Under the pieces are notes generated by a model, which saw only the letters and a list, made by a program, of their open reading frames with translations, was not told the DNA's origin and made no database searches. From Perkinsus olseni (lineage: Eukaryota > Perkinsozoa > Perkinsida > Perkinsidae), in NCBI GenBank assembly GCA_013115135.1, contig JABANP010000277.1, positions 1-64,000 on the forward strand: 64,000 nt of DNA, given 5' to 3'. The position numbers and the translations under genes were made by a program. Shown here in pieces: positions 23,540 to 34,175 of this stretch (the stretch's first letter is position 1; the number at the start of each line of letters is the position of its first letter).

Positions 23540-23993
23540 TCAGTTCTTATTGTAAGTGTCGACCCTTCCACCGGTCTTGGGCACGGTCAGGACGCTATAA
23601 TCTGTCCTGACGCGCATGCCAGTCAGAAGAGTTTTGTCATAGCTGCCATGAGAATCACGGATGAGAGATAGGCAACCGGTGTTGAGAGTAATCTCAATCA
23701 ACTTTCCACCCTGCTTAGCAGTGTAACCACACGCGTAAGATGGATGGGGCAGGCTTTGGGGTGATGCGCGGTAGAAGGTAACAGTGCCGCCCAAGGTCTT
23801 GTCAAAATGTACGCCTATAATCGGAGTATTATCTCTGTTGTAGTAGCCTTCGTCGAATGGGTAGAGTCTCCTTCCAGTAGTATTTGAGGGGTCCTTCCTG
23901 CGGAGTATCGATACTACCGGTAGCAACACCACCCACGAGGGTGATGAGGAGCAGCAGCAGCACTGCAGTGGGAATGAACGGCATTTTGGCCAT
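23540..23993 (-). pseudogene. Secreted protein family B, copy 1 (frame broken)
   Basis: The minus-strand start at 23993 (or 23984) gives a signal peptide (MAKMPFIPTAVLLLLLITLV). The body shares LGGTVTFYRxSPQSLP, YACGYTAKQGG and DSHGSYDKTLLTG with copy 2 at 25225-25665. One extra base at about 23891-23901, compared with copy 2, shifts the frame between the signal peptide and the body. Downstream the frame is intact to a stop at 23540. The family is not recognised. Cys, signal peptide and small size suggest a secreted protein. The frame break may be real or an error. Confidence 0.65.
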
Positions 23994-24484
23994 CGTAGTG
24001 CCGAATCGAAAATGATCAGCTAGCTGATTCGCCAAGCAACTTAGACGCTAGAAGTTCTTGCCATCACCTGGTGACAGTGTCACCGTGACACCAGGCTGGT
24101 GTCACTGTCCCGAGCAATCCAAGCCATTACGCAGTTCAACTACCCCTTGAAGCTGATGGACGGAGCAATTGGAGGGTCCTCAAATGGTCACTGCTACTCG
24201 CTATCAATCCGAGGTGATCATGAGATATGCCAGCAGGTCCTGCTTAGGTGTCCTCCGAGGCTTGTGGCCAGGCCGCAGTGGCCTGGCGCGTGACAGTCAC
24301 GCCGTGACTGTCGTTACCCCACGCACCTTGTCTCCGATTCTCATACGCCTTCGATGGTCGGCAGATCCTCAATGGTACCATCAGGTGAGTCAGGCGGGCG
24401 AAAGATGTCGCTGTTGAGTATCACATTTCCCTCTCGTGAAGCCGATGATCGCCTTGAAGGCGACGCCTTCCGATCGGCTTCACC

Positions 24485-24730
24485 TCAGCCATGGCTGATG
24501 TAACGACCCGGTTTTCGAGTTGGGGACACCTCGAGCATGGGGAGACACGCGATCTGAAAGACCCTCGCGCACACGAAGTCTATTGCGTCACCCCCACCTG
24601 GATTCAGGGAACCCGTCGTCGGGTTTCGTTGCCTCCAAGATAGACCTGTTGCCAGACACATAAGAATATCCCAATAACATTTCATCATGGAACTTTCATA
24701 GTGAGGTGAATACCGGAAGATCTTATCGAT
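24485..24730 (-). pseudogene. Conserved unidentified ORF, copy 1
   Basis: The frame reads MMKCYWDILMCLATGLSWRQ then RNPTTGSLNPGG to a stop at 24485. The same frame is open in copy 2 at 26136-26468, with mostly conservative changes. Upstream of MMKC the two copies stay alignable, but copy 1 is one base short near 24761, which breaks the longer frame. Not recognised. Confidence 0.4.
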
Positions 24731-25224
24731 GGCGGAACCGGGACGGAAGGGGACAAGATTTGTGTGCTAGCGACATCGGCTAGAGCACTAGCCAGGTTGT
24801 AATATTCGAGTACCATGGTATTACGATTGATCCCCTGCAGCAGCAGAACTGTGCAGAACACAAGGTCGAGACTTTACAAGAAAAGTCAAACGAAGATCAT
24901 CGTTGAACAGTTGAAGAAGAGAATATGGATCGCTTCTCAAACACAAGTGAGAGACGAGAAAATTGAAAAGGAAGAAGTGAGGAGAGGGAGCGATATCGGA
25001 AACCCTTAAAGCATCTGGTAATTGGCGGAGTAATGGTCCCTCACCTCACAGCAAATCGATTGAAATACCTAAGCTGATTGATAAGGCCGCGTTTGTCATC
25101 ACAATCGTTAGGCTGCCTTCCGAAAATCCAAATATTCAATATGAATGATGTCTGCCATGATAGTAGTACCATCTCACCATGATGGCTCGACTTATTTAAG
25201 TGAAACCCTTGAAGGGCTGCCCTT

Positions 25225-25665
25225 CTATACAGCTTCAAACTCAGTATAAGTGTCGACCGTCCCATCGGCCTTGGGAATGGTCAGGACACTATAATCTTGC
25301 CTGATGCGTATGCCAGTGAGAAGGGTTCTATCATAGCTGCCATGAGAATCATGAATGAGAGGTAGACAACCGTTGTTGAGCTCAATCTCAGTCAAGATTC
25401 CACCCTGCTTCGCAGTGTAACCACACGCATAAGTTGGTTTTGGCAGGCTTTGGGGTGATACACGGTAGAAGGTAACGGTGCCACCCAAGGACTTGGTGAA
25501 CAGCACGGCTTTAACCGGCGTATTATCGCTGTCGTAGTAATTTGCGACGAACGGATACAACATCCTTGCCGTAGCATTAGAGGTGTCCTTCTGCGGAGTA
25601 TCAATACCACCCACGAGGGTGATGATGATGAGGAGGAGCAGCACTGTGGGGCCAATGAACAACAT
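25225..25665 (-). CDS. Secreted protein family B, copy 2 (intact)
   Basis: 146 residues from ATG at 25665. The signal peptide (MLFIGPTVLLLLIIITLVGG) is followed by IDTPQKDTSNATARMLYPFV, LGGTVTFYRVSPQSLPKP, YACGYTAKQGGILTEIELNN and DSHGSYDRTLLTGIRIRQDY, ending TYTEFEAV. No intron is needed. The frame could extend upstream to 25746, but alignment with copy 1 supports the start at the signal peptide. Two cysteines. No known domain. Conservation of frame between copies argues that it is or was a functional secreted protein. Confidence 0.65.
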   Translation of the reverse strand: MLFIGPTVLLLLIIITLVGGIDTPQKDTSNATARMLYPFVANYYDSDNTPVKAVLFTKSLGGTVTFYRVSPQSLPKPTYACGYTAKQGGILTEIELNNGCLPLIHDSHGSYDRTLLTGIRIRQDYSVLTIPKADGTVDTYTEFEAV

Positions 25666-26135
25666 TTGGGGCAACTCGCAGCAGTGCCGAGTCGAAAAAT
25701 GATCGGCTGGCTGATAGGCAACTTCTAGGCTAGAAGTTCTAGCCACCAGCTGGTGTCACTGTTTCGAACAACTCACCCCATACCGCAGTTCAGCTACCCC
25801 GACGCTTGAAGTTGATGGATGTATGAGTTGGAGACTCCTCGATGGGGCCGCTACTCCCTACCGATCCGGGGTCATTGTGAGATACGGCTGAGAGCGACGC
25901 GACAGATTGGTGGTCGATGCAGGGCTTCAGTGTCCTCCGAAGCTTGTGGCCTGGCGCGTGACTGTCGTTACCCCACGCACCTTGTCTCCGATTCTCAAAC
26001 GCCTTCGATGGTCGGCAGATCCTCCATGGTACCATCAGGTGAGTCAGGCGGGCGGAAGATGTCGCTGTTGAGTATCACATTTCCCTCTCGTGAAGCCGAT
26101 GATCGGCTTCCGATCGGCTGCCGATCGGCTTCACC

Positions 26136-26468
26136 TCAGCCATGGCTGATGTGACGACGCTGTTTCCGAGTTGGGGACACCTCGAGCATGGGCAGACACG
26201 CGATCTGACAAACCCTCGCCCACACGAAGTCTATTGCGTCATGCTCACCTGGATTCAGGGGACCCGTCGTCGGGTTTCGTTGCCTCCAAGATAGACCTGT
26301 TGCCAGAAACATAAGAATATCCCAATAACATTTCATCATGGAACTTTCATAGCGAGGTAAATCCCGGAAGATTCTATCGGTGGCGAAACCGGGGCGGAAG
26401 GGGACAAGATTGTGTGTGCTAGCGAAATCGGCTAGAGCACTAGCCAGGATGGATGGAGCTCCTCGCAA
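26136..26468 (-). CDS. Conserved unidentified ORF, copy 2
   Basis: 110-codon minus-strand frame: ALADFASTHNLVPFRPGF, then MMKCYWDILMFLATGLSWRQ, GDAIDFVWARVCQIACLP and a stop at 26136. It is open in both duplicated blocks for at least 80 codons. It lies upstream of the secreted gene on the same strand and could be an exon of the same transcription unit. Function unknown. Confidence 0.4.
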   Translation of the reverse strand: MRGAPSILASALADFASTHNLVPFRPGFATDRIFRDLPRYESSMMKCYWDILMFLATGLSWRQRNPTTGPLNPGEHDAIDFVWARVCQIACLPMLEVSPTRKQRRHISHG

Positions 26469-26754
26469 TACTGATCATCGCCAAGTTGTAATATTCGCGT
26501 ACATGGTATTTCGTTCTCGACGAAAGGGAAGCGGTTATGAGAAAGGCGTGAACTCCTCAGTAAACCATTTGAACGGCTCTGCAGCCTCTGTGCCAGAGCC
26601 TCTGTGTTATTGTGTCTCCAGGATACCGCGGCCATAGCCGGACGAGGCGCGGTGGGTGTTTTCCGTCTCAGCAAAGAGGACGTCGTGACTAGCTTCAAGT
26701 CCACTCGCCTTTATCGATTTATAACGATTTGAGCGGCAACGCAGCCTCTGCGTG

Positions 26755-26870
26755 AGCCGGTCAATCCCACCCAAGTTGGGTGACCCAACCCACTGATCGA
26801 GACTACGAGTCGTGGCCCCCGCCCCGACCCCCAAATTGGGAGTCCCAACTCCCGTTACGGGAGTCCCGTA
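26755..26870. repeat. Cluster of short palindromes
   Basis: CCCAAGTTGGG, GGGTGACCC-type and GGGAGTCCCAACTCCC/GGGAGTCCC motifs are packed here. They have the look of short mobile hairpins. No gene overlaps. Confidence 0.4.
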
Positions 26871-27068
26871 GTCCGCAGTGTCATTCTTGTCAAGAGTTTC
26901 TTCATCATCCATACTGAGTGTATACGATACATGCTTCATCAGGTACCGGTTATTTGTACTCTAGTAACGAAACAGTACAACTTCAAGATAAGTGCTTACT
27001 GTATTTTCAAACTTACTTACACTTGTGAAGTACTCAACTGTACTTTATAGTGCTTAGAATACAGCACT

Positions 27069-27960
27069 TCAGAGTCGCCATGAGGGTCGCGATGGCGGTG
27101 ATACGGTGCAGCGTTGGAGGGGTTTGCCCACCCCCCTCGGCAACCTTGGGTCTCGACTACCATCACGGAGCGCGAGGAGGCCAAGAGCTATGCGCTTGCG
27201 CCTTTCCGAACCAAGAATGCCATCTTCACGGATGGCTCGGTGGTCAAGGAAAAGACCGGCGCTGCAATGGTGCTTTACCGTGGGGGTGTAGAGATTCATT
27301 CCAAGCTCATTTCTGGAAGCTCTCTCCCTATGCTACTATCAGCTATTGTCCAATCGGGTACCTGGGCACAGCTCAATTAGTGCCAATGAGATGGCCGACG
27401 AGTTAACAGCCAAGGGTGCCTCCATGGTGGTTCGGCGATATCGAGGTGAGGCTGGCCGTCTGTACTACGTAAGTGGTGATTCACCACTGGTGAAAAAGAG
27501 CCAGCCTCTGCTTCTGTCAATGACTTCTTTTACTGCGCTTCCCACGGTCGTCTGTGGATCCGTGTGGATTCCCCAGCTAGCAGTGCTGTTGTATTGAATA
27601 CAATGTATTCGGAAGGGCCCAAACCCCTGGCAGGGGTCCCCTGCCCACCTTCACAGGTGTGACGTAGTCAACTCGCCAGAGCGTGACTGTGGAGCGCCAG
27701 TGGGGAATACTAGACACTACCTCCTCTCCTGTCCGCTCTTAGTGCAGGCCAGAAGGAGGGTTAAAGGTGGTGTACCCTACCATTTATATGAGATTGTTAA
27801 TGATTCGGAGGGGAGCAAGTCCTTCAATCAACTCTGTTTGGCCCTCATGCAGTATCTTGATGCTCGCAGGGGCCTATTGTAATGGCAGCAAGGTACATTT
27901 TGGTTTTCCCGCCTCTGTTTTCGTGAGAGGCCCCATTGGATATTCGCTGAAAAAGCCAAA
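27069..27960 (+). mobile_element. Non-LTR retrotransposon 3' end, decayed (RNase H domain)
   Basis: Three frames, displaced by indels, give a decayed RNase H domain and tail. 27114-27380 has AIFTDGSVVKEKTGAAMVLY with the first catalytic Asp. 27346-27597 has VPGHSSISANEMADELTAKG, the last helix with Asn/Ala-Asp. 27700-27882 has NTRHYLLSCPLLVQARRRV, the post-RNase H segment typical of R1/Tad/Ingi-like elements. An A-rich tract follows near 27950. No reverse transcriptase or endonuclease remains, as in 5'-truncated insertions. Confidence 0.7.
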
Positions 27961-28079
27961 ACAAAACAAAACGGCAGCTCGGGCCAACGCTGAAGGACCG
28001 CCCGACAGCAGCAACTGGGATGAAGGCCGCGAGGATGGTGAAAGACGCAGAAGAAGACGGTCGAAGCCTTAGACCTGCT

Positions 28080-30400
28080 TAGAGCTCTAATAGAGCAGGA
28101 AGACGTGACAATAAGATAATGTATTGCTCGTTATTAAGGACAGTACAGTCGAACACAGCACTTTAGTTTTGAGATATCTAGTTGCAATGCAACTGTTGCA
28201 TGATACACCCCATCTGAAAGAATTCGCCCTAATAGTCACCGATCCCAATGAGCACTATTTGTGGCAAGTTGGATATCTTATCACCGCTATTGGTTATTCA
28301 ACTTAATGACAGTTTGAGCGTCGCAGAAGCATAGGCCATCGCTGGGCGGCGGAGGTATATTTTTTACTGTAGCCTTTATGAAAACTCATTCATTGAATAT
28401 ATCATGCGATCACAATTTGATCGCAGTGTGTTTGCGATTCAAACTCCCGAATACTGAAATCTCGGAACTCTCATACGAAAAAGACTGAGGGGGCCCAGGG
28501 CGGTTTCCGCGAGTCCTAGTACGGCTCGGACGAAAACCGCTACACTGGGTTAAGTTCATTCTCGTGAGAAAATCCTCACTTCCAGAATGTTGATAGCACA
28601 GCGTCGCGATGCGTGATCAAGTTCCACTATGCTAGTATCCTAACGGACTTCGAGCCTTCGAAGGTGTTGTCGCCGAGGGGACGCAACCAACATTTTAGCG
28701 AGGAGAGCTACCGTTGTTTTCGTTAACGCGAGTACTTATGAAATGAAGGCCGTGAGACCGTTCCGCTGATATGGGAGCGTACGAAGTGTAGCAGTTCTTC
28801 GCGCACGAAAGTGCCATTAAGAATGAGGGATTTGGTCACACACCACCATGATGTGTGCCGTCATGATCATCATGATGTCATCATGTGGGACAGAACATTC
28901 ATCACTCTCCTTCGACTCGAGAATGTCAACAAAATTGTTTGGAAACATCCCGAAAAATGCTACCACGAGATGAGCGCCAGTGGGTGACGATGAGAAAACC
29001 TTTTCTGACACCACAGGCTTCTCAAGTACTAGGTAAGCTCATATTTCTCTTGCGTTGTCGATCTATGAACATATTCAGTCTAGACTCTGGAACATAAGCG
29101 CGAGTCCACACGCCTTCTGGTGGGTTTACAGTGGACCTTGTGGCATAAGATAGGTAGAAGACTTGTGCCACAAGTACTGTGAAGGGTCACTTTGGTGGAA
29201 ACCGACTCTGTTGCCCATCATCCGACGTGATGCAGAGTACGGCATCAACGTTACAATGACGGTCATTGCATGACCGAGCTGCCTACCGAAGGCTGTAATA
29301 ATTCACTCCACCCGGTGAAGGGTTTATTAGCCACGACCGCACCAATACCGTCGGCCCAGCGCTGGCAACATCTAGGCGAAAGCTTCCTTCCCGCTAGTTG
29401 TCTGCTGTGAGAGATCCTCCAGTCTAACACGGTTATCACAGTAAGCGCACTAGTCAGACGCTCTTCAAGTCTTCCTGTTAAGTGATGGATATACTCCCAC
29501 CGCTGGAGTATCCTGATTCGATGCTCCACACGTCTGAGCAAGGCATGCCAGTACAATAGTATCGGTTGCAGGTCGAAATTGGCAAATAATGTAGCTGACA
29601 GTAATTACAATTTCACTAGCACATTGATACGCGGAGTGATTTGCAACTTAGGAATCCATGGAAGTTTGGATACTAGAAAGTGACTCACCGTTCCTTTTCT
29701 GATCGCTCTGACTGCTCAGCGTAGTCAAAGCTGCTGCTGCTAACGACCGACGACGACAGTACTGAATGCGATGCTCAGACAACTGACGGTCGCCCGATCA
29801 ACGGTAACCCCCAACGATTCGAGTACACGAGGTGGGCCGAGTGAGAAGACGAACGTCCGAACGGTGGAACCACTGAGGCCAAAAAGATACTTCGGGGAGC
29901 GAGAATTGCGCCATGGCACTGCCAACCCGCTCCGAGAAGCAAGCAAGGCCCACTAGCACAAGTATCCGGCGGAATGAACTGGGTCCAGCCCGGTCGATAG
30001 GCGTTAATGACAGGGACGTCCAAAGTGTGAGAGTCCTCAAAAAATCTCGGAGTATCCAGAAGGCTTCAAGCTGGCTGGAAGAAATCGTTCTCCAAGGTCC
30101 CTATCACAAGAACGCTAGCACGACAGCTGAACGCTCTAGTCTTGGAGTTTGGCCACTCTACACGCGCATATAACGTTTTACCCCGGGTTAAAACGTGCGT
30201 ACGTGAGCTCAATCGTTCGTTTCGAGCCTTGCGTGCTGTGGCCAGCGTACGGCGTAAGTTGGCGTTGTCTATTCCGCATCCCTGTGTCACCCCATGATCT
30301 CCTCTCTGTCCCTACTTATCCATCTACTGCACCTGTGTGAGTGAGGTCCGTACTAGAATATTGTCGCGGCTCCTCGGTGACGTAACGGGTGAGGCGGTTG
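28080..30400. other. Long stretch without a convincing gene
   Basis: 28124-28306 plus is open (LRYLVAMQLLHDTPHLKEF) and 29263-29556 minus is open, but neither has motif, homologue or splice support. ATCATCATGATG-type short repeats occur near 28860. The sequence just before 30480 is AT-rich and may be the urea transporter promoter. Confidence 0.35.
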
Positions 30401-30479
30401 GCGTCCCGGCCCCTTCACTGTGGAAGCTAAATCGCTGCCCTTTACCCTTCAGTTTGTGCTAATATAAAATTGTATAAAA

Positions 30480-32654
30480 ATGGCCGCTCGATCGTACGAT
30501 GAAACATCTACTCCTGCTACCACGGCCGTTGTTGATATCAGAATCAAGCGTAATTGGGCCGAGAAATGGGTACTACTACTGCCAGGACAGCTAGAGGTGT
30601 CAGAAAGACTGAATGGTGGTCCTCAGGTGGACTTGGTGGACTCCTCTAAGTGGCTGGCGATATTCTTTTGTGAAGCTGAGACTATTAAGCCAGCCATTCC
30701 TAATAAAGAGGAGAGTCGAGGTTTGAAGGGATTCTGGAAGGAGGTGCGGCTAGGGGCGGGATGGCTGTTGTTGATGGAGGAATCTTCTCTTCAGTTTGTT
30801 TGGTTCATAAGCTCAGTCATTCGAGGGATGGCTCAGCTTACTTGGAATGATAATATTTGTAATAATGGATATTGGTGGTCACCTTGACCTATTTTGTATC
30901 TTTCAGGGACGGGACTTGGTATCCTTTCTGGTGCGTGTGTGGGTAACTGGTGTGTTGGCATATGTGCATTCATTGGATGTGAGTTCTCGGAAGGGAATCT
31001 TAGGTTGAACCTTGCAAGATACAAATATGGTTACATGCTTGGATGATCAGGTTGTTACACAACTGGTTTCCCTCTACTGTTCGGCCCACCTGAGTTGAAG
31101 CCTCTCGTTGGTTCCGGCATATACGGACTGAACGGCACCCTTCTGGGAATGGCTATGGGCTGCTTCGACGCCAGAGCTTCCCAAGCAAGGACTTGTAGGG
31201 CCCCACTGTTCCCCGGTCTCTCTGTTACTCCCTTCTCATTTCAGTCGACGAAGTTATGCTTAGTTGTTGCCGGCTATTCCTGCCTTTGAGTTTCATGGCT
31301 GTCTTCTGTGCTGTGGTCACTCAGTGGCTCAACACCAAGTGGACCGCTAAGACCGGCATCCCCGCCTGCTCCTGGCCGTAATTCTACTGTCGTCGGTTGG
31401 TCGGGGTACTCTCCCTCTTTGCCAGGTACAACATCTCTATGTGGACCTGGATCGCCTGTGCTACCCTTACCACCAACTTCCGTAAGTTGAGGGTCGGCGC
31501 GGCTGGTGTTACTACTGTTCATTTCAGAGACTATCTATACAGCTAACCCTCCATCGGCTCCTCAATACGGACAGATCACCGTCGAGTGGTTCTTCCGTAG
31601 TTGGATGACCGGCATTTCCCAAATGATGTTCAGTAAGGATAGTCGCTGCTCTACCACCCTTTCCGTCGAGCGTCGATGATGGTCAGGTCTAAATATGTGG
31701 TCTGGCTTTTGTTTATTGGTTGGTGCCTTCATCGGTTCTCCCTCTACCTGCTTCTTGACCATCTGGGGTTCCCTTATAGGAGTGGTAACGGGAGTCCTCT
31801 TAGGGATGCCCTTCAATTCTATTATCGGTCTCGGAGTGGTAATAGGTGACGGCGGTCGATGGCTGCTGCTGCCGCTGCTGTACTGCTGCTCATCGTCATC
31901 AGATTGGGTTCAACCCTATTATCTATGCGACTGGTATGGGAGGCCAGTTCGTTGCCCCGAGTTTGGTCGGCTTCATCTGGATGACCTTTCGGCTGTGTTA
32001 TGTGCGGCATACTAGCGCAGTTGGCCACCAATCTTGCTGTAGGGTGAAGGGATTGAACCTGGGTGGATGGGTTAGGAGCCGTTGTTAGGTTCTGCCTTGG
32101 GGTGGCGGATCTTACTCGGTCCCCTTCACTCTGATGACAACGTTCATGTTTGGTCTATTCCAGGAGGATCTAGTAGCCAGAGTGAGTCGGACCTGAGCTG
32201 TTCTGTATCTTACCATCTTCGACCTATGATTTGCCCGTAGGTTCCTCTGATGCCTGCTCGGCTATGGAAGAACGTCGAGCGAGTATGGGCGGCCAAGAGT
32301 CGTGCTAGCCAAGCATCCAGCATACTTTTGAAAATCCTGACTGTTGGACACAAGAGGGAGGCCACCCCGAAGAAGAGGCTGTCGTCTAGCCAGCAACATG
32401 ACACCAATACTGTCGCTTCATCAGAGGTAAGCAGCAGCAGCTGGGGGGTGTGGTGGTGATGGTGGAGGGTGGTCTGTGGTCAGAGCACAACAGCGCCATC
32501 ACCGAGTCAGGAGAGTTTGATGGTTAAGGAAGTTTCCACTACTACTATTCAGAGTAACTCGAGTAGCGTCAGAACGACTACGTCCACAGGCAACGTCACG
32601 GCGTCACAACAACAACAGCAACAACAACAGGATAGGACCTTGAGGAGGAGGTGA
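30480..32654 (+). CDS. Urea transporter (UT/SLC14 family)
   Basis: Channel-like urea transporter of the plasma membrane. ATG at 30480 follows an AT-rich leader. Joined exons are 30480-30858, 30907-30978 and 31051 onward, then several more to about 31840, each in frame. Both halves of the two-fold fold are visible: FVWFISSVIRGMAQLTWNDN joined to IWTGLGILSGACVGNWCVGI, then GSGIYGLNGTLLGMAMG. The second half has WFFRSWMTGISQMMFS, LNMWSGFCLLVGAFIGSPST, IWGSLIGVVTGVLLGMPF and NPIIYATGMGGQFVAPS. At 31984-31992 one extra T breaks the frame; the shifted frame continues the family's last helix (GCVMCGILAQLATNLAVG). From about 32240 a Ser/Thr/Gln-rich cytoplasmic tail (LWKNVERVWAAKSR ... QQQQQQQQ) ends at 32654. 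The intron at 30979-31050 carries the GTATCTT hairpin motif in reverse. Confidence 0.85.
30979..31050 (-). repeat. Intron with GTATCTT...AAGATAC hairpin motif
   Basis: Urea transporter intron 2. On the minus strand it contains GTATCTTGCAAGGTT, one base, then AACCTAAGATTC, an almost perfect hairpin. The same motif occurs in other introns of this window (see findings). Confidence 0.6.
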
Positions 32655-32745
32655 TTTATAAAATGCCGGCTGTGGGAATCGAACCTGGGTGCCTATCCTT
32701 CCTAGGTCTAGTGTTGCTGCCCATATGGCTGAGGAGGGCCGTTTG
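32655..32745 (-). repeat. tRNA-like SINE fragment (B-box), intergenic
   Basis: The minus strand has GGTTCGATTCCCACAGCC, a perfect Pol III B-box, immediately past the urea transporter stop. No convincing A-box lies 44 bases upstream and no full cloverleaf can be drawn, so this is not called a tRNA gene. Confidence 0.5.
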
Positions 32746-33044
32746 GCTGAGCTCCGTACTATCGATCCCACCCAAGCGCCCATCTCTGAGTAAGTAGGGA
32801 GAGGAGCTTCGCAGTCGACGGTTGGTTCATCATCTCTGTTTGTTCGATCATTCATGGCCAGCCGTTGGATTTGCCATTAGCAACTGACACGCGGTCTTAG
32901 TGAGCAGGGATCATTTCCGATAATTCGAAAATTTTCATTTCGCTCAGCCGCTCATTTTCCTGTAAGGAACCTACGACACTTTTCGTGCAATACTCAATAC
33001 TGGGAGCTTTTCGGTGACCGCCCGAGAAGGGCTGCATCGCCCTC

Positions 33045-33315
33045 CTTTCAGGTCGGACATCATCGAGCTGATGATCGCCGCTGGAGACATGGGCAGCCAG
33101 GCGGGTTTGACTGCGCAGGACGGCCCCGAGTCTGGCTGGAGGAGGCCATCGTCGAGACGGCACTGAGGACTCACGGCTCACGGTTCGCTAAGGTGATGGA
33201 GGAGCGTCTGCCGGCTGCGAGTGAGAGCCTTCGTCAAGCGGCAAAGGAGATCGCTGCTACGACTTCGGCGTGCAAGAAAGTTGATGCTGGGCCGGCTGCT
33301 ACGAGGAGTGGATGA
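33045..33315 (+). CDS. Unidentified exon(s)
   Basis: The frame with LEEAIVETALRTHGSRFAKV, then MEERLPAASESLRQAAKEIA, runs to a TGA at about 33315. A preceding frame gives DIIELMIAAGDMGSQAG. Helical, Ala/Glu-rich. It may be the 5' part of the Q/A-rich gene downstream or a separate small gene. The following 33.4-34.1 kb holds CAT/ATC and GTA simple repeats. Confidence 0.3.
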
Positions 33316-34175
33316 GGGATGCCGTTCGTGCCACGGCTGAGCTTGTTGTAGTTTATATCATCGCCGTGGCATCACCCGCAGTGAGTAACGTGCAAATTTA
33401 TAGTAGCCCCCTCCCCACCACCCTCCCCCGGCCTTCTTCTTTCTCTCTAGTTCCGTCGCTGCTGCTGTCTAGTAGTCGGTCATAGTAGTATGCTTAATGT
33501 TATCATCATCATCATCATCATCCACGTGAGTTGTGGGGTGATGCTGGTCCCTCTGTTGCTCCTTGTCCTCGTCATCGTAGTTGTAGTAGTAGTTCTCGTC
33601 CTTACGCTGTCTGGAGTCTTCGAGGTCTTCTCTAAGAGAACCAACGGCCCTCTCTCCACCACCACCACCGTGGTGGCTGTAGGGTGGCTAGATCATCATC
33701 ACTCCCTCCCTCCTCTGTTCCTTCCTATCTGTTGTATCGCCTATCGGCGCCGGGGTTAGCCATCCCTCGACGACCCCCGTCTGCTGCCCATCACTGAACT
33801 TTATCCTTTACCGGCCTTCCACCACTGAGTGGTTGCTGCTAATCTGTATCGTATTTTCTAGTACTGAACTTTATGTTTGTATCTGGGGTGCTACTGCTCC
33901 TACCACTATACCCGTCTCATCATCATCATGACGGTTGCCCACCTGAGTGGTGGTCTGCCGCCAACCTGTAGACTATTTTTTGCTGGACTTTCTCTACTTA
34001 TTTATCTGTACGCACCTACTCAGTGCTCACCTTCTACTACTGCTCTTGCTGTACTCGTCCTGCTGATGCTGCTGCTGATGCTTCGAGAATGTGCATTTGT
34101 CTCCTGCAGGTTGTAGTTGTCCTTTGGTTGTGAAGGGTCTTGTTCTTGTTGTTGTGATGGTGGTCTGATGTTCAG

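Larger units (their letters stand above)
23540..26468. repeat. Tandem segmental duplication, ~1.7-kb period
   Basis: 23540-24780 and 25225-26460 align along their length. Both contain the minus-strand secreted family B gene, a stretch with repeated GGTGTCACTGT palindromes, a CTTGTCTCCGATTCTCA segment and the conserved minus-strand ORF. The unique spacer 24790-25200 holds a short basic open frame (24815-25009) of doubtful meaning. Confidence 0.8.

Noticed and set aside
28480..28560. rRNA fragment suggested by TAGTACGGCTCGGACG
   Set aside because: Match to the conserved LSU sarcin-ricin region is too short and imperfect, and flanks do not align.
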